From Polytrichum commune (Eukaryota > Streptophyta > Polytrichopsida > Polytrichales > Polytrichaceae), in assembly GCA_950295325.1 (NCBI GenBank), contig OX485805.1:43922758-43982757 (forward strand): DNA of 60,000 nt, given 5' to 3'. The notes below the pieces were generated by a model. The model was not told where the DNA came from, searched no databases, and worked only from the letters and a program-made list of their open reading frames with translations. Of this stretch, positions 35,531 to 46,260 are shown piece by piece (positions within the stretch are counted from its first letter, which is position 1; each line of letters opens with the position of its first letter). Both the position numbers and the translations under genes were made by a program.

Positions 35531-35963
35531 ATCCATGACAAACGGAATAAAGAAGTTAGCCAAGGTATTTACGTAGACTTCAAGGTTAGAAGATCATACT
35601 ACATAGTGTTTTGTCCGTACAAGTGGCAAATGCCCATGACTAGGTATCTTGCAAAAGTAAGATCACCCAAACTTGGAAGATTTGTAAGTGAGCCCTTAAA
35701 AAATGCAACGTGTGTTGACATCTCCAAATTAACTCATAGTGTCGGACATAATATTATTTGGCTGTTGTTAGTTGATCCATCATTTGGATGCATCAAGTGG
35801 ACAATTGCCGTTTGAAATTTATCTTCTGGTCCTAGATACACATAACATTACTCAGCTAATGAGATGTGTTCATGGGCCCAACAGTAGATTCAAGAATAAA
35901 GCTTCTGGATGCCGGAATCCTACTACTTCAGACTATTTTTGAAGTAAAAGCAGCAAAACATAT

Positions 35964-36591
35964 GGGTGCAAGCATGGTAAAGTGGACCAAAAAGGTGTTC
36001 CGGAATACTAAAACCATAATGTTTTTGGTCAAAGGCCTAAAAGTATTAGGAAAACGTTATTTAAATTGGAGTTTTTTTTTTAAAAATTCTTCTGATGACC
36101 TCTATTGTTGTGTTAAATACTCAAATTTAGAATATCAAGTTGAGATCTTCAATACTTAGGATCAAAAGTGATGCTCAAAAGCAAATGGTTGAGTCTAGTT
36201 TTGGACATAGATTTCAGGACCTCAACTATTTTGAAGTTAGATTTCTTTTGTATATTCCTTGAATCCATTATCTACTTGAAGGCGTCATCACAAAACTTTG
36301 TAGAAAACCATCAATTAGATTTCCATTTATCATCATTTTTAACAAATTTTAGACAATCACTTGTTCAATACCACCTACTTGCACATCACTTGCACCGTCT
36401 TCTAAATTATCTAGACTTTCCTTGGCAAAACAAATGTGATCATAAACTGCTTGGGTTTGTAGATCAATATGTTCTTAAAATATCTATGATCTTTTTCTTC
36501 ACAAAATCCAAAGTTAATACATAAAATTGAATCACTTTCACTTGACACTAGGCAGGGATCAAGAGCTGTCCACTTTACCGTGCTTGCACCC
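35964..36591. mobile_element. Inverted-repeat element of 628 bp
   Basis: The left end, GGGTGCAAGCATGGTAAAGT GGAC, is matched inverted at the right end by GTCCACTTTACCGTGCTTGC ACCC, with one mismatch in 24 bp. ACAT occurs next to both ends and may be a remnant target duplication, but this is ambiguous. No transposase frame is present. Confidence 0.7.
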
Positions 36592-37088
36592 ACATCTAAT
36601 CAACTTGCGTAATGTTTTCCTGACTATTTATCTAAGTGAAATAGAAAACCAAGAGGGCAAACCTTTGTAAAATGCTCTCCTTGTAACCAGGCCCACATAC
36701 GTAATACACAAGGACGTTGCTGATTAACGCTATGATGAGAATGCAAGGAGCTGGGGTTTGAATTCCTCATTAATTTCCAGTTTGTCCCCATGACACAATT
36801 TGGGAGAACATTACAATTAGGTTTCTGGAGTGAAGGTTTGATCTCAAGCAGCAACACCGGTGCCTAAATAATGGGTTTTAGAGTCAAAGCCATGAGGCTA
36901 CTATGGGTCCCAAATGGCGTAAAACTATGTTAATACAGCCAAGCTTAATTCAATTCAGCGCTCATGTGTAGACTTCTGAGTTAGTTAGTAAGGTACAATG
37001 TGGCCATGCATAACGTAGTAAGTACCCAATTATCGGTTTTGTATGCCACATGTCACGTACAATTCCGACACAAAGCAAAGACTTGCTT

Positions 37089-37481
37089 TAAGGTAGGGGT
37101 GGCAATTTCCGTCCAAATTTCAGATGTGTCTAGTTGGGATGTTGAAACTATTTTTTTTTTATAAATTTTGAGCGCTCCGCTAAGCTAGTGCAAGAGCAAC
37201 TATGAAAAAATCAAAATTTTCCAGCATGTCTATGATTTCCTACAAAATTTTAAAGGAAACCTTGTAGAGTGACCAACACTCGCACATAGGGTACGTGGTA
37301 TATCCACAGGGTGGATTTCTAAAACCGACCGCTGGAAGCCAATGAAATGCTTGCAACGCTGTGAACGGTAAAAACACCTTGATAGGTGCTTTTGTAAACC
37401 CAGGTAAAAGCACCTAGATAGGTGCTTCCGACCCTAGGGGTCGACTTTAGGACCCGCACGGAAATTGCCACCCCTACCTTA
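37089..37481. mobile_element. MITE with perfect 24-bp terminal inverted repeats (393 bp)
   Basis: Both ends read TAAGGTAGGGGTGGCAATTT then CCGT, perfectly inverted over 24 bp. The flanking or terminal TA would fit Tc1/mariner, while the TAGGGGTGGCAA core resembles hAT-type ends; the class is undecided. Two small hairpins lie near the right end: ACACCTTGATAGGTGCTTTT and AAGCACCTAGATAGGTGCTT (37397-37430). The right border coincides with the left TTA of the next element. Confidence 0.8.
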
Positions 37482-38075
37482 GGGCCACTTCACACATGAG
37501 CCAAGAGCGGTGACCTTGTAATGGTGAGGACCCTCAACTCTCATCCAAAGGCCGTACCATGGGTGTTGGGAAAGTTGTTTTATGTGGTCACGGGCCCTCA
37601 AGCATAGTGTGAAGTGAGAATGAACCATGTTGCGGGGACCATTGCATATTTTGTTGGCGGAAAAAAGAGGGGAGGATGTGGTTTAATATAATATGTCTCA
37701 TACTTTATCAGTTTAAGAGAGTTACTCAGTGGTGTTTGTCTGTCCTGGAACATGTCTTGGAATATGCTTTGCAGTCTATCTTGAAATCTGTCTTCCTGGA
37801 AAAAATATTAAAAAAAAATCATGGACTACTGGGATTTGCGTCGGGCCCACCTCTTGGAGGTGGACCTGACGCAAATCTCGGTAGACCATGCACCCTTCTC
37901 CACAACTTGCCACGTAAGACTCCATGTAGATGTTTCATCCACGAACTGCTCTTTGGGCCTCTTGGCCTTCACCTCCTAGTGTGAGGTGAACTTGGATGGT
38001 CTCCGCCTTTTTGACCAATGAGAGCTCTTACATTGCCATGGTCATGGGCCTTCAGCCTTGTGTGTGAAGTGGCCC
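37482..38075. mobile_element. Tourist/PIF-Harbinger-like MITE (594 bp), family C related
   Basis: TTA occurs directly at both flanks (37479-37481 and 38076-38078). The ends are GGGCCACTTCACACATGAGC C and the complement of GGGCCACTTCACACACAAGG. Its first 130 bp resemble the short family C element at 30909-31043, including an internal copy of the opposite end (GTCACGGGCCCTCAAGCATA GTGTGAAGTG). It may therefore be a composite. It contains the long hairpin at 37821-37889. Confidence 0.75.
37821..37889. repeat. Long near-perfect hairpin inside a MITE
   Basis: Two 33-nt arms around a 3-nt TTG loop pair with about five mismatches. The left arm contains GATTTGCGTCGGGCCCACCT C, and the right arm contains GAGGTGGACCTGACGCAAAT C. 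If transcribed it could form a small-RNA precursor-like stem, though nothing shows transcription. Confidence 0.75.
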
Positions 38076-38296
38076 TTATACCACAATAAGAGAACTTATG
38101 GATCCCATAATCCAAACACAAGAACTATAGATCTTGACACACCGTAAGTTTCCAAATTTCCACCATCGGAGGTTGAAAGAAGCGTGTAGAATTTTCAAGT
38201 CCAACAAAGAACGATGTACTACATTCGGAGTTGAAAACAATGCTTGGCAAAGTCGCCAACTTGGCGTGGAAAAGCCATCAACATCTGAGATTGGTT

Positions 38297-38372
38297 CAAT
38301 GTCCGGGGAGATTTTTGGGCATGATCGGTCAAAATCCTAGTGTTACCAACCCTAAGTCGGTTACATGTTGCC
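38297..38372 (+). repeat. Dispersed repeat family H, copy 2
   Basis: GATCGGTCAAAATCCTAGTG is followed by TTACCAACCCTAAGTCGGTT ACATG. It is a diverged relative of the blocks at about 34660-34720 and 48680-48735. The flank 38373-39290 shows no gene. Confidence 0.5.
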
Positions 38373-39289
38373 AGGGTGGCAACTCAAACAAACAATTACA
38401 AGGGGACCCTCGTGCAAAAATTTCACAAAGGCATAGATTATGTACACATGATCGTACATGTAATCTTGATTATGTTTCAGATAATCTAGATTCATTATTC
38501 CAATAATTTAGAGAAATTTGTATAATCCTGTTGGCGATCCAAGTGAACTCAAGGACAAAAAGCTCAATCGAGTTAAGCACCGCTACGGTAGCTCTTCATC
38601 ACGGTCTCATCCATCGGAAGAAACCAATGCATGCAAATGGAATATGACTCTTGAAGCATGCTTACTCTGCTCCTCCTAATTAATATGAACGAACGGTGTG
38701 TGGTGCTTCGAGCTTGTTGAAACCGACACAAAGTAGTACCCTCAATTACGATTTCTATCCTCACACATGCGAGAGTGCCAATGATTTTGATTCCTTATTG
38801 ATATCAATTTAGTGGAACGGCAGTTGAAGAAGATGAAAATGCAATTAAAAGCAAAGAAACAATCTACTCGAAGAAGATGACAAAAGAGGTATTGAAGAGG
38901 GGTTGAAGAGTTTCAAAAGAGAAGCGGGAGAGAAGTCGGGAAGAGAGTTAGGGTTAGGGCTTACAAGCTAAAATGATCTATATTATCTTCGATTTTTTTT
39001 GTAGATTATATAAATTAGAACTAGGTATGATGGAGACCAGAGTATGGACGAGCCCCCCTGTCCAAGAGAAAGTTCACATTATTTTCAAATGATTCATGTA
39101 TTATAATACATAGACATGTTCAAACCAAAGAAAATATTACGTATTATAGACGGTCTCAATGTGCACTACATCACTCCATTTTAAATTATGTAAAAAAATT
39201 TATTTGGTATGAATGTACAAGGATAGTATGGATGGATTATCTGTTACAATTATTTTGCATTGGTTGGCACCCCGGGTACATGTTGTGAT

Positions 39290-39445
39290 CTTTCAATTTT
39301 TTCTTTGATAAATATGACGTATATTGCATAGATTCTTCTAAAATGATGGGTGATTTTCTTGAAGCCTTGAACTTCGATTGGTTATTTCTCAAATTCAAGT
39401 GGCTCATCTATAACTAGTAGTCGGTTCTCCCTGTTCATTGAGCTA
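39290..39445 (+). repeat. Dispersed repeat family I, copy 1
   Basis: TTCTTGAAGCCTTGAACTTC is followed by GATTGGTTATTTCTCAAATT, then AGTCGGTTCTCCCTGTTCAT TG. Matching blocks are at about 44695-44845 and 48765-48895. No boundaries are clear. Confidence 0.6.
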
Positions 39446-40215
39446 GTTGATGACTCTACTTGTTGAAGACCATGCATGTAAAGTTTGACAAAGCCTCAAT
39501 GTTAGATGTCAAAAAAGGCCCCAAAAGCCCTTTCAACCACAAGAGCGGTTGGCGATTCATGGCATCTATGTAAATCATGGATGAAGAGGATCTATTAAAA
39601 GCAAGTCCCCTGCAAGGTTGGCTCGGGATTTGTGGAGTTTGCATAAACTCATCCATCATGGATGAAGGAGCTTTAGTTAAAAAGGTCTCCTACAGGGTTG
39701 ATGCATGGTCAATTCACTCCAATTCATCACCACTAGACTAATGTCGGGTCTCTTACTCTATTTCCGGTGTCCAGTTGTCCTAAAATAACTATTCATAGGT
39801 TATAATATAATTCACTGCGTTTTCACCTTCGCAATAGATTATGTGGGCACCACAAATCCCTAGCCCACAAGACTATGTACATACAATCTACCGTCCATAT
39901 TATGACAATCGATTATGCAAAGCATTGATTGCATGACACATTTCATGTTGACCGGACTTTCTACTTTTAATTTACTAGCTCCATGCTACAACTACGATGT
40001 TCATAATATTGCATTTTTTAGGCCTTATTTGTCATATAATATAAGTAATCAATGTGCATGTACCCACACGTATTTCAAGGTTTGTAGGTAATTGGTATTT
40101 TGGAGCATTCCAATTCTCAGCAAGCCATATCCAAACTCAGGTCTATGTGATGGGGATCGTGACCATGTGATCCCCGACACCAACAACACTAACCCTCCCA
40201 CAAATTGTTGGTGGG

Positions 40216-40350
40216 GTGGGCGGGAATGGGTGGCGGGGAAAGCACCTTGTGGGGGGGGGAGTGGGCGGGAATGGGGGGCGGGGAAGGCACCTTGTGGGGG
40301 GGAGTGGGCGGGAATGGGGGGCGGGGAAAGCACCTTGTGGGGGGAGTGGG
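40216..40350 (+). repeat. G-rich minisatellite, about three 43-45 bp units
   Basis: Units start at 40216, 40261 and 40304, with a partial unit near 40346. Each reads about GTGGGCGGGAATGGGGGGCG, then GGGAAAGCACCTTGTGGGGG. G runs of 4-9 recur on the plus strand, giving strong G-quadruplex potential. Glycine- or proline-rich reading frames across it on both strands are by-products of the repeat. Confidence 0.9.
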
Positions 40351-41077
40351 GGGGCCACTGCTGGGTATCCAGCTCATATATGGACGGAAATGCAATCCTT
40401 GCCGCCATCAGCAAGGTCGCTTTAGGGAGGAGAATCTGACACCATCCGCAATTTTTTTTAGCCTTGCAGGTTTAGGCTTAAGTCACCTGCGCTTAGTTTC
40501 AGGGTGCCCACTTCTCTAAACAACACCCACTCTATGTGTATCAGATGGTCACTCTAGTGCCATTGTTTTGAAAATTCATAGGTAATTACAGACTTATTGA
40601 AAAATAAATTTTTTTTAGGGGAAGGCCTTCTTCATACTTTGCGGAGCACTGAAATTTTATAAACATTTTGTCCTGTCATTCTTACTATCCAAACCCGAAA
40701 TTCAGTCGGGAATTGGGTCCTCTACCTTAGAGAAACCTTAACGTTGTAAGCTTTGGGGAGCATTAGTAAACATTGTGAGCATGTTTCTTCAATACAAATG
40801 TTCTTTCATACTTATACATCTTCATTATGTATACAAAATGACTTTTTACATTGAAATAGGCCACTTTCTTGAAACTCCTTAACAATACGATATTGGAGGC
40901 CACATGTATAGAGAATACAACATGTAGATAATACAACACTTTCTTGTACAAAAATTTCTACGAACATTTCTTACGAACAAGTTTTATACAAATATTGACA
41001 TCCCCACTCGCTTTTAGTTCATCCAAATGCCAAATATCTGAACAAAGTTTGATATATTATGCATCCTAGCATTTGTG

Positions 41078-41305
41078 CAATGAAATAGTATCATAGATGA
41101 TTGAAATTTGGATGAAAAATCACTTAGTAAGCGATAATAATTGCAACTTCGTAATTCTATAATGCCCAAATTCTTTACAATGAGTGACAAATAATGTTAG
41201 GTTTACATTTAGTGTTGGTGACACTAAATGGCCTGTTTATCATTAGTATTGAATAAGACAAGTAGAATTGGTGACGCTAAATACAATGTTTAATTAGTGT
41301 ACTTT
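41078..41305 (+). mobile_element. MITE family A, copy 4 (left end truncated)
   Basis: It matches the central and right part of 15358-15731: 'GATGATTGAAATTTGGATGA', 'AAAATCACTTAGTAAG', 'CATTTAGTGTTGGTGACACT'. The right terminus is altered to CTAAATACAATGTTTAATTA GTGTAC. The left terminal repeat is missing. Confidence 0.7.
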
Positions 41306-42405
41306 ACTTTGTCGCCTTTACTAATTAGGGTCTTAATTTCTGCGATTAACATGTTCAACAATGACATTTGAGTGATTGATTAGGGTTACTATGCAAACAA
41401 TGACATTTCACAACCGGTGGGATTTTATCGTCTTTGGGCATCACTTAAGTTACAATTTTTGAGGAGAGAGGGAAGGCCCTTGTAACTCCCGGTGATAGTG
41501 AGAGCAAAACTACTACCAGGAAAGGTGTGACTGGAAAAAATGTATTTTCTTTCCATTTTTATTGAGTGGCTAGGGTCTTGTATCATAACATTATTTAGTT
41601 CAGTGACCATGTTGGGTGGGGCCAAGATTATGTCATGTAAGGTGCTAGAATTATATCTTATGAATGCTTGTTTGCAGGTTAAAGCAACTTGAAAAACGAG
41701 TGAGGTTCAAGTGAAGCATCATCAATGAATGTTATAAAATTTGAAATGACTGATAGTAGCTGAATAATCTTATGTTGGGGTTAGAATGTGTGTGTATATA
41801 TAATATATAGTATATTTGATGATGACCTCAAGTGTATAATGATTTCAATGATTATGAAAAATAAAATAAACTTCACCGGTTTCGTTAAAAGTGCACATAA
41901 GCATGTGCACTTTTTTGGGGGGATTATTTTTTAATATTTTATTCTCAACTTTTAGAATGATTGCGCAATAAATTCGTACTTTGACACAAATACTGTTAAA
42001 TATTATTAGTTTCAAATAATTCCAAGACAAGGCTTATACATTGCATGACCATCATATTTATATTGTGTTTCACTTTTTTAGTAGAAAACTTTAGGTTATG
42101 AAATAAATCAAAGGAATAAAACACATCTGTTTGTGCATAGTTTAAAATACATTATTTGTAAACCTAATGAAAAATGCGACGCATACACCTCACCCTTGAA
42201 CCAAACACATGATAATAAATTGAAACTAAGTGACACAACACTTGCTTCACCATAGAAGTAATAATATTGAAGTTGATGGTTCCAAAGAAAATAACAACAT
42301 ACTTGTGTCATCTTATATTGAAATATCAATATATAATATAATAAAAAATTCTTTCAAAACTATATATATCTATATAATAAAATACGAATATGAACTAAAA
42401 TAGTT

Positions 42406-42690
42406 TTAACCATCCAAAGAGTCTAAACCTAAACCTAAATCCATATCATGTGTATAGGCAGGAGTAACAATTTTTTGAACAATTTCTCCTTTGGACCATA
42501 CTTTAGAACACCATACTTTGTTTTCCATCCACGAATAAGTAGAAAACTTTAAGAACACATGCTTGTCATCGCGTGTGAGAAACCATCCATAATCCTTAAA
42601 AACATTCGAAGGCTTCAAATGTTTATTCGGAGGGGCCCTGGAAGACCCACCCCCCTTGTTCCGCATGATATTACCTCCAACCTCACTTCC
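42406..42690 (-). CDS. Hypothetical exon-like frame inside the 2.5-kb element
   Basis: A minus-strand frame ends at the TGA/TAA side near 42406. It is preceded at about 42690 by CTTGTAG, a good splice acceptor followed by GAAGTGAGG. The encoded peptide contains SSRAPPNKHLKPSN, VFKDYGWFLTRDDKHVFLKF and a C-terminus rich in Leu, Gly and Asp (DLGLGLDSLDG). I recognise no family. It may be the last exon of a gene starting near 43.6 kb, but the upstream exons could not be assembled. Confidence 0.3.
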   Translation of the reverse strand, partial: GSEVGGNIMRNKGGGSSRAPPNKHLKPSNVFKDYGWFLTRDDKHVFLKFSTYSWMENKVWCSKVWSKGEIVQKIVTPAYTHDMDLGLGLDSLDG

Positions 42691-42785
42691 TACAAGCACA
42701 CATAAACAATTTTAAAGACATAAAAATATCCTCTAAACACATTACATTTTACACAATCACAGTAAAATTCAATTTTCTCACTAAG

Positions 42786-42990
42786 GGTGAGGCACGTGCC
42801 TCACCTCTAAGCATAAGCATAAGAAAAAATTCATTTCTTAAGGAGGGTGAGACATGTGCCTCACCCCAAAAAAACAAATTCAAAACATAGAATTTTGTTT
42901 CATAAGTGTGAGGCATGTGCCTTACCTCTAAGCACAAGCTTAAAGAGAAATTTAGATTTCTCAAGGAGGGTGAGGCATGTGCCTTAGCTT
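42786..42990. repeat. Palindrome array 1: four GGTGAGGCAYGTGCCTYACC units
   Basis: Units at 42786-42805 (perfect palindrome GGTGAGGCACGTGCCTCACC), 42846-42865, about 42907-42926 and about 42970-42989 recur every 60-63 bp. The centre is CACGTG in the first unit and CATGTG in the others, which are E-box/G-box-like cores. Spacers are AT-rich and only loosely similar. The minus strand stays open across the array and would encode repeats like GEARASPLVRK and GEAHVSPSLRN. Confidence 0.8.
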
Positions 42991-44064
42991 GAAGGGAAGA
43001 GAAGTGATACAATATTTTATAATCAAGAATGAGAAAAACAAAATTAAGCAATACGGATGAATAATACCGATTTTGAAGGTTTTTATAAGGATAAGGATCA
43101 CATATTCCAAAGTTTGAAAAATGAGGATGAAGCATTTAATACAAAAATCTCATATTATGAACTACATGTACTAAGTATACTGTAATCTTTTGTAATAATT
43201 AACAATTTGTGTTTTTTTGAAGAAAAAAAATCAGATTTAGATCTGAATCCCAAAAAATTGAAGAGTTAAATAATTACCTAAATGAAGTGTTGAATTGAAG
43301 TACACTCTGAATAAAGTTTAGAATAAGCGTAAAATACGATGATATTTGAATATTGAATAAGAGTTGGTATTGAAGCGCCTTTATAAGTTGAAAGTAGAGT
43401 CGAAGATCAGTTGAGCTGCAAAAGAAGATATTAGAATTATTGGAGAGTGGATTGAACGCAATAAGATGATAGAGAGCTGAAGGATAAAAAATCTGCAGCA
43501 ATAGGTTAGATGATGTAGTACTAGAAAAACTTATGAACTTTTGAGGAATAGCAATTAGAAGAAGGAGTGAAGAGGTACCATCGGAGAGAAACAAGAAGGT
43601 ACTAGATTAAGAGTTGCAGGAGTAAGAGGCGCCGAAGTAGATCGGTGTTGGAGAAGAGCGGCGGTGGAGAAGAGCGGCGTTAGAAAATAGCAGCGGCTGA
43701 AAAACTTGACCTAACCCTAAGCGGCATTTTAGATTAGTTCAAACGTTTATTTTTTAATCTTATATGTGTCGACAAACTTTGTATTGGTCTATCATGCACA
43801 AATTTAAGAATTTACACTTGAATTTTTTTAGGTGGGCCGGTGGCACTATTCTACTCATAGGTTTTTATTTTTTTGGAAATAAAATAGAATTTCTATAAAT
43901 ATTATAATACAACTTCAAAATATATTATAAAAATATATTTACATCAATATTCATATTTTTCATATTCAATTCAAGTATTGCTCATTTTAACTTAGGGATA
44001 ACGGGAGGTTGTTTATATTATATTCTCCCGTATTTGGTATTTACCCTTACATATTTTAGAGCGA

Positions 44065-44198
44065 TGAAGCACATGCCACACCTTGTGGAGCCTTAATTGG
44101 TTATTTCAAGATTTAAAGGGGTGGGGCATATGCCTCACCTTGTGGAGCCGTAATTAGTTTTTGTTCAAATTTTAAGGGGGTGGGGCATATGCCTCACC
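44065..44198. repeat. Palindrome array 2: GTGGGGCATATGCCTCACC units
   Basis: Units lie at 44065-44082 (degenerate, GAAGCACATGCCACACC), 44121-44139 and 44180-44198, each followed by CTTGTGGAGCC or CTTGTACA. The sequence is related to array 1 but the centre is CATATG. It lies within 310 bp of the right end of the 2.5-kb element. Confidence 0.75.
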
Positions 44199-44694
44199 TT
44201 GTACATTAATGACCAAGCACATTGAACTAAATGTACCCATATTTATAATTTGTTTATTTATATCCAATAAAATTATAATATGGTCATATTTTCATTGAAA
44301 TCTATGGGTTTGCAATAATTTGTTCGTGTGCACTTTTACATATTGAATTGCACTTTTAACGAAACCTGTGTTAGAGACTATGTTGCTATGGTGTCCAATG
44401 AATGTCACTTGCATTATTATGATTTTAGGCACTCTTTGAATGTTATTTATTTTTTGGACACTCTATGAAATTAATTTCCCAAAAATTTAGACACCTTTAA
44501 AATTAATTATTTTCTGCCCAAGTTGCTAGAGAGCTACGGTAAGTCCACCCAAATTTCCAAGTGTCAATCTAATATTTGATAATAAAAAAATACTCTTACT
44601 TTGTTCAAGGGGCCCACAAAACATAATTGACATATTCCATGATCATGGAACCTACCCACATGGCTAAATAATGATATGCACATGTTGATATCTT

Positions 44695-44845
44695 TCTGGT
44701 TTTCTTTATTAGGTTGAGGCATATTCTTTTAAAATCCTTTGATCAGTAGTTTTCTTGAAGTCTTGAATTTCAACTGGTTATTTCTCAATGTCAACCGGTT
44801 CATCTTTAACTAGCAATCGGTTCTCCCCGTTCATTGCATATTATG
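44695..44845 (+). repeat. Dispersed repeat family I, copy 2
   Basis: TTCTTGAAGTCTTGAATTTC, then AACTGGTTATTTCTCAATGT and CAACCGGTTCATCTTTAACT with CGGTTCTCCCCGTTCATTG. It is closest to the copies at 39290-39445 and 48765-48895. Confidence 0.65.
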
Positions 44846-44969
44846 GGTGTTTCCCACTCCACATGACATTTCTAACCATTGGATCGGCTTGAGCATTGTC
44901 TCATTTGGCCAACACTCATAAATCACGCAAAGTGGTGTTTCAATTCATTCCAATAGGGGAGTAGACATT

Positions 44970-45713
44970 CAAAAGAAATGATAATCCAAACTCAAGAGTC
45001 TCTTTGTTTGCTTTAAACAATCAGTGTTGAACTTATGCCCTCCCAACCATGTTTCAATATTGAACCTAGAATGGTGTCTATATATTTTTGGCATGTATGC
45101 CAGTCTCATTCTAACACATATGTGTGTCTTGGGTTTTCTTAATTACAAAGTACAAATCCGATCCACTTCGGAAGGTTTTTTTAGTGTATGGATATTTATA
45201 GTTAAAATTTGATACATGGTTTCATGACATGTCAAAGGTCAAATCTAGCTTTCAACCGTATAGATGTAATCTTGAAATGATTTGTAATAGCTTTCGTTTA
45301 GTGTACAAAAACGTTTAAACTTTGACAACCTTTCATCTCAACGTTTCTCAATTTCATAGCAATACTTAGTCAGAAGGTTGAGTTTGATTTCTATATTTAG
45401 CATTGATAGGTCTTACCTTCATGGGTAGAAACCTGGATAATAAGAAACAATTGATGCCGGTCTGAATAGAGAATAACACCGGTATTTTCAATGAATTATG
45501 CTAATATGAATAGTATTTTCAATGAACAATGCTTCCCATGAATAATGTCAAGAATTTAAGTTCACCCAAAAGCATGGGAATATAACTCCACTCAAATCAT
45601 GTCCATAGAAAATGCATGAGGAAAGGGGAAACGCATGCAGTTGGAGTTAGATATCTTGCCCTCTTTGACACAAATCCCCACCAATCTTACCAAGGTGAAA
45701 GAAGTCCACTAAA
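44970..45713 (+). repeat. 0.75-kb duplication, copy 1
   Basis: From AAAAGAAATGATAATCCAAA to CAAGGTGAAAGAAGTCCACT AAA, this matches 47140-47891 at most positions, with a few short indels. Differences are scattered substitutions. No long frame or terminal repeats are present. Confidence 0.85.
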
Positions 45714-46049
45714 TGACATGTCAACCATAGGCTCACGATTAATTCACCCCAAATAGATCGCACAAGACTAATTTGGAGTCTCTCATGGTCCTAATAATGT
45801 AAGTTGCCATTTGGAGTTGCATGTCACTAAAACTTGTGACCGAAATTATCATTAATTTAACTTAGATAGAATAAACAACTAATATGCAGGTCAAGAAACT
45901 TGAAATAACCTACTTGAAAGAAGATGTTATTCTTGAATATTTAAAAGCTAGAAATTCAATAAAAAAAACTTGTATTAACTTGTAACCCTAAACGGTATCC
46001 CACACTAATAAGACTAACGAGTGTCATTAATAGGACTAATGTCTTTCTT

Positions 46050-46260
46050 TAGTTGATCCAGAATTGGAACCTACCTTCCTTAGATTTTATTAACCAATCC
46101 TAATTGGAGCCCACCCATCCAATTGGAGGTCCTTGTTGTCATTTCCGGATTTGAATCAACTAAAGAAAATTTTATGTTATGATATAGTTGGATGCATTTT
46201 CACCTCAAGTAAATTGGCGAGACCCCAACTCAAAGAGCAAGATGTCTACACTGGATATGT
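46050..46260 (+). repeat. Dispersed repeat family J, copy with an unoccupied insertion site
   Basis: This aligns with the DNA on both sides of the hAT-like MITE at 59447-59868. It contains TTGGATGCATTTTCACCTCA uninterrupted at about 46190, followed by CAACTCAAAGAGCAAGATGT CT. Related downstream sequence is also at about 59010-59060 and 59255-59300. Confidence 0.65.

Larger units (their letters stand above)
41874..44370 (-). mobile_element. 2.5-kb terminal-inverted-repeat element carrying palindrome arrays
   Basis: The left end is CACCGGTTTCGTTAAAAGTG CA (41874-41895). The right end is its inverse with one mismatch (44349-44370). A second subterminal GTGCACTTTT motif follows on both sides. 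The left copy forms a palindrome, AAAAGTGCACAT and ATGTGCACTTTT around AAGC (41887-41914). The interior is very AT-rich. Minus-strand frames lie at 42406-42699, 42749-43135 and 43274-43594, with a GC-richer block at 43620-43735 that looks like the 5' part of a transcript. Ends starting CAC with subterminal repeats recall CACTA elements, but no CACTA transposase was recognised. Only TT is shared by the flanks, so class and target duplication are open. Confidence 0.7.

Noticed and set aside
40049-40519. Glycine-rich and proline-rich open frames on both strands.
   Set aside because: They are created by the G-rich minisatellite, whose units keep several frames open.
42786-42990. Regularly spaced short palindromes considered as a CRISPR-like array.
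   Set aside because: Only four diverged 20-bp units with AT-rich, mutually similar spacers, no cas genes, and a plant nuclear context inside a transposon-like element.
43274-43594. 106-codon minus-strand frame rich in Leu, Ile, Phe and Ser within the 2.5-kb element.
   Set aside because: Very AT-rich, low-complexity composition and no recognisable domain. It is noted only as part of the element and not called as a gene.
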